Shown piece by piece: positions 14,472 to 15,795 of a DNA stretch of 15,795 nucleotides; within the stretch, counting starts at the first letter, position 1, and each line of letters starts with the position of its first letter. The translations under genes and the position numbers were made by a program. Source of the stretch: Helicobacter sp. (GTDB lineage Bacteria > Campylobacterota > Campylobacteria > Campylobacterales > Helicobacteraceae); assembly GCA_022766795.1 (NCBI GenBank), contig JALEPE010000059.1, forward strand, positions 1 to 15,795. The letters are read 5' to 3'. The notes beneath the pieces are model-generated. The model was not told the origin of the DNA. It ran no database searches and worked only from the letters and a program-made list of their open reading frames with translations.

Positions 14472-15795
14472 ATGGCAAAGGAATCCCTCATCAAGCAAAG
14501 CTTACCTTTAAGCCTCATTCTAGCCTCTAGGTTTTTTGGATTGTTTATCGTAATGCCTGTTTTATCGCTTTATGCGCTCTCTTTAGAGGGTTCAAGCCCT
14601 ATTTTAATCGGAATCGCAATGGGTGGATACGCCCTTACGCAAGTGCTTTTTCAGATTCCTTTTGGATTTTTAAGCGATAAGTTTGGACGCAAAAGCCTCA
14701 TTGCGCTAGGGCTTGTGATTTTTGCGCTAGGCTCTTTGCTATGCGCTTTGAGTCAAGATATTTATATGCTAATTCTTGGACGATTTTTGCAAGGCGCTGG
14801 AGCGGTTGGAGGCGTTATAAGTGCGATGATAGCGGATTTAGTGCGCGAAGAGAATCGCACCAAAGCAATGGCGTTTATGGGAGCTACCATTTCGCTAAGC
14901 TTTACTTTTGCACTAATTTTAGGTCCAATCCTTGGTGCGCATTATGGAATCCCAAGCCTCTTTTGGATTACCTGTGCATTAGCAATTTTTGGAATCGTGG
15001 TTTTGTTTTTTGCTGTGCCAAACGCGCCCAAGGTTACTTATCGCTTTGCAAAGCATAGCGGGGAATATAGTGCGATTTTGAAAAATAAGAATCTCCAAAT
15101 TATGAATCTCACAAATTTCTTGCAAAAAGGCTTTATGACTTTAGCGTTTCTCATTATTCCCATTGCGCTTGTTAAGGGCTTTGAAATGCCTAAAGAGGAC
15201 TTGTGGCAAGTGTATATCCCCGCTTCTCTTCTAGGATTCTTTGCAATGGCTCCTGCTGCGATACTAGCGGAGAAAAAGGGCAAGTTTAAGGCGGTGATGA
15301 TTGTTGGAATCTTGTTTTTTGTTTTGAGCTATTTGCTATTCCTTAGCCAAAGTCAAGTAGTGTTTATTCTCGGGGTTTTGGTGTTTTTTGTAGGATTCTC
15401 TATCCACGAACCCATTATGCAAAGCCTTGCTAGTCGCTATTGCAAGGCACACCAAAAGGGAAGTGCTATGGGGATTTTTACTTCCTTTGGGTATTTAGGT
15501 AGTTTTTTTGGTGCGCTTTTGGGTGGGCATTTTTATGCGTTTTTTAGTATGCTTTCTATTACGATGTTTGTGGTGATTGCGTCCTTTTTATGGATTCTTT
15601 CTTTTTCGCTTTTAGCAAATCCAACAATGCAAAAGAATCTCTATTTGCCCTTAAAAAACGCAATCACGCACCAAAATTTAGAGGTTTTGGGCGAATTGCA
15701 CGGAATCCTTGAATGGTATATTAATGAGAGCGAACAGGTTGTGGTTGTGAAATACGATAAACACTTATTGGAGGAAGCGGAGATTTTGGAGTTTG
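14472..15795 (+). CDS. MFS transporter, YajR-like (partial, runs off the window)
   Basis: A major facilitator superfamily transporter of the inner membrane; 441 residues are visible and no stop is reached. About twelve hydrophobic segments are seen between residues 10 and 382. Motif A is GFLSDKFGRK (65-74), and the motif B region is LILGRFLQGAGAVGG (100-114). The second half has FFVGFSIHEPIMQSLASR (305-322) and KGSAMGIFTSFGYLGSFFGA (329-348), similar in pattern to YajR. After the last helix a soluble tail (about 386 onward, with GILEWYINESEQVVVVKYDK) looks like the start of the small ferredoxin-like YAM domain of YajR. The substrate is unknown; proton-driven drug or metabolite efflux is the usual guess. 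AAGGA lies about seven bases before the ATG. Confidence 0.88.
   Translation, partial: MAKESLIKQSLPLSLILASRFFGLFIVMPVLSLYALSLEGSSPILIGIAMGGYALTQVLFQIPFGFLSDKFGRKSLIALGLVIFALGSLLCALSQDIYMLILGRFLQGAGAVGGVISAMIADLVREENRTKAMAFMGATISLSFTFALILGPILGAHYGIPSLFWITCALAIFGIVVLFFAVPNAPKVTYRFAKHSGEYSAILKNKNLQIMNLTNFLQKGFMTLAFLIIPIALVKGFEMPKEDLWQVYIPASLLGFFAMAPAAILAEKKGKFKAVMIVGILFFVLSYLLFLSQSQVVFILGVLVFFVGFSIHEPIMQSLASRYCKAHQKGSAMGIFTSFGYLGSFFGALLGGHFYAFFSMLSITMFVVIASFLWILSFSLLANPTMQKNLYLPLKNAITHQNLEVLGELHGILEWYINESEQVVVVKYDKHLLEEAEILEF

Noticed and set aside
14741..15283. Open frames at 14741-15058 (plus) and 15038-15283 (minus)
   Set aside because: Both are shadows of the MFS transporter, whose frame stays open with clear family motifs.

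Overview
The window looks like a chromosomal segment of an epsilonproteobacterium, most likely a Helicobacter of the enterohepatic type. The DNA is AT-rich. The MinD/MinE/DprA set closely resembles the Helicobacter pylori proteins as I remember them, and start codons are often TTG or GTG. Almost everything is core housekeeping. I see no prophage, transposase, CRISPR array, rRNA or tRNA. No complete novel defence or mobile system is visible; the unusual content is a family of palindromic repeats, a strongly over-used DNA word, and a few poorly known genes.

Layout. 1-107 holds the 3' end of an unidentified gene. 157-475 carries two adjacent palindromic repeat copies. Three coupled genes follow on the minus strand (2871 down to 528): a 77-residue coiled-coil protein, an 80-residue protein with a weak ZapA-like look, and primosomal helicase PriA. 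A gene-poor stretch (2872-3372) has a promoter, another repeat and eroded sequence. A second minus-strand pair (5802 down to 3373) is a bacteriohemerythrin with a cysteine-rich tail and a FapA/DUF342 protein. Transcription then diverges into proA and rnhB (5928-7929). 7930-8385 is filled with repeats. A plus-strand run follows (8424-13584): minD, minE, a membrane-anchored divergent polysaccharide deacetylase, a WD40-like protein and dprA. rdgB faces dprA (14402-13779). A YajR-like MFS transporter starts at 14472 and runs off the end.

Functions. MinD/MinE place the division septum, and the small pair ahead of priA may also act in division (inference). PriA, RNase HII, DprA and RdgB all serve genome maintenance: replication restart, ribonucleotide and R-loop removal, uptake of transforming DNA, and cleaning of the nucleotide pool. 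ProA is a proline biosynthesis enzyme. The hemerythrin suggests oxygen handling suited to a microaerophile.

Repeats. At least five copies or fragments of a palindromic element of about 100-160 bp lie between genes. Separately, GATTCC/GGAATC is far more frequent than base composition predicts, in genes and spacers alike.
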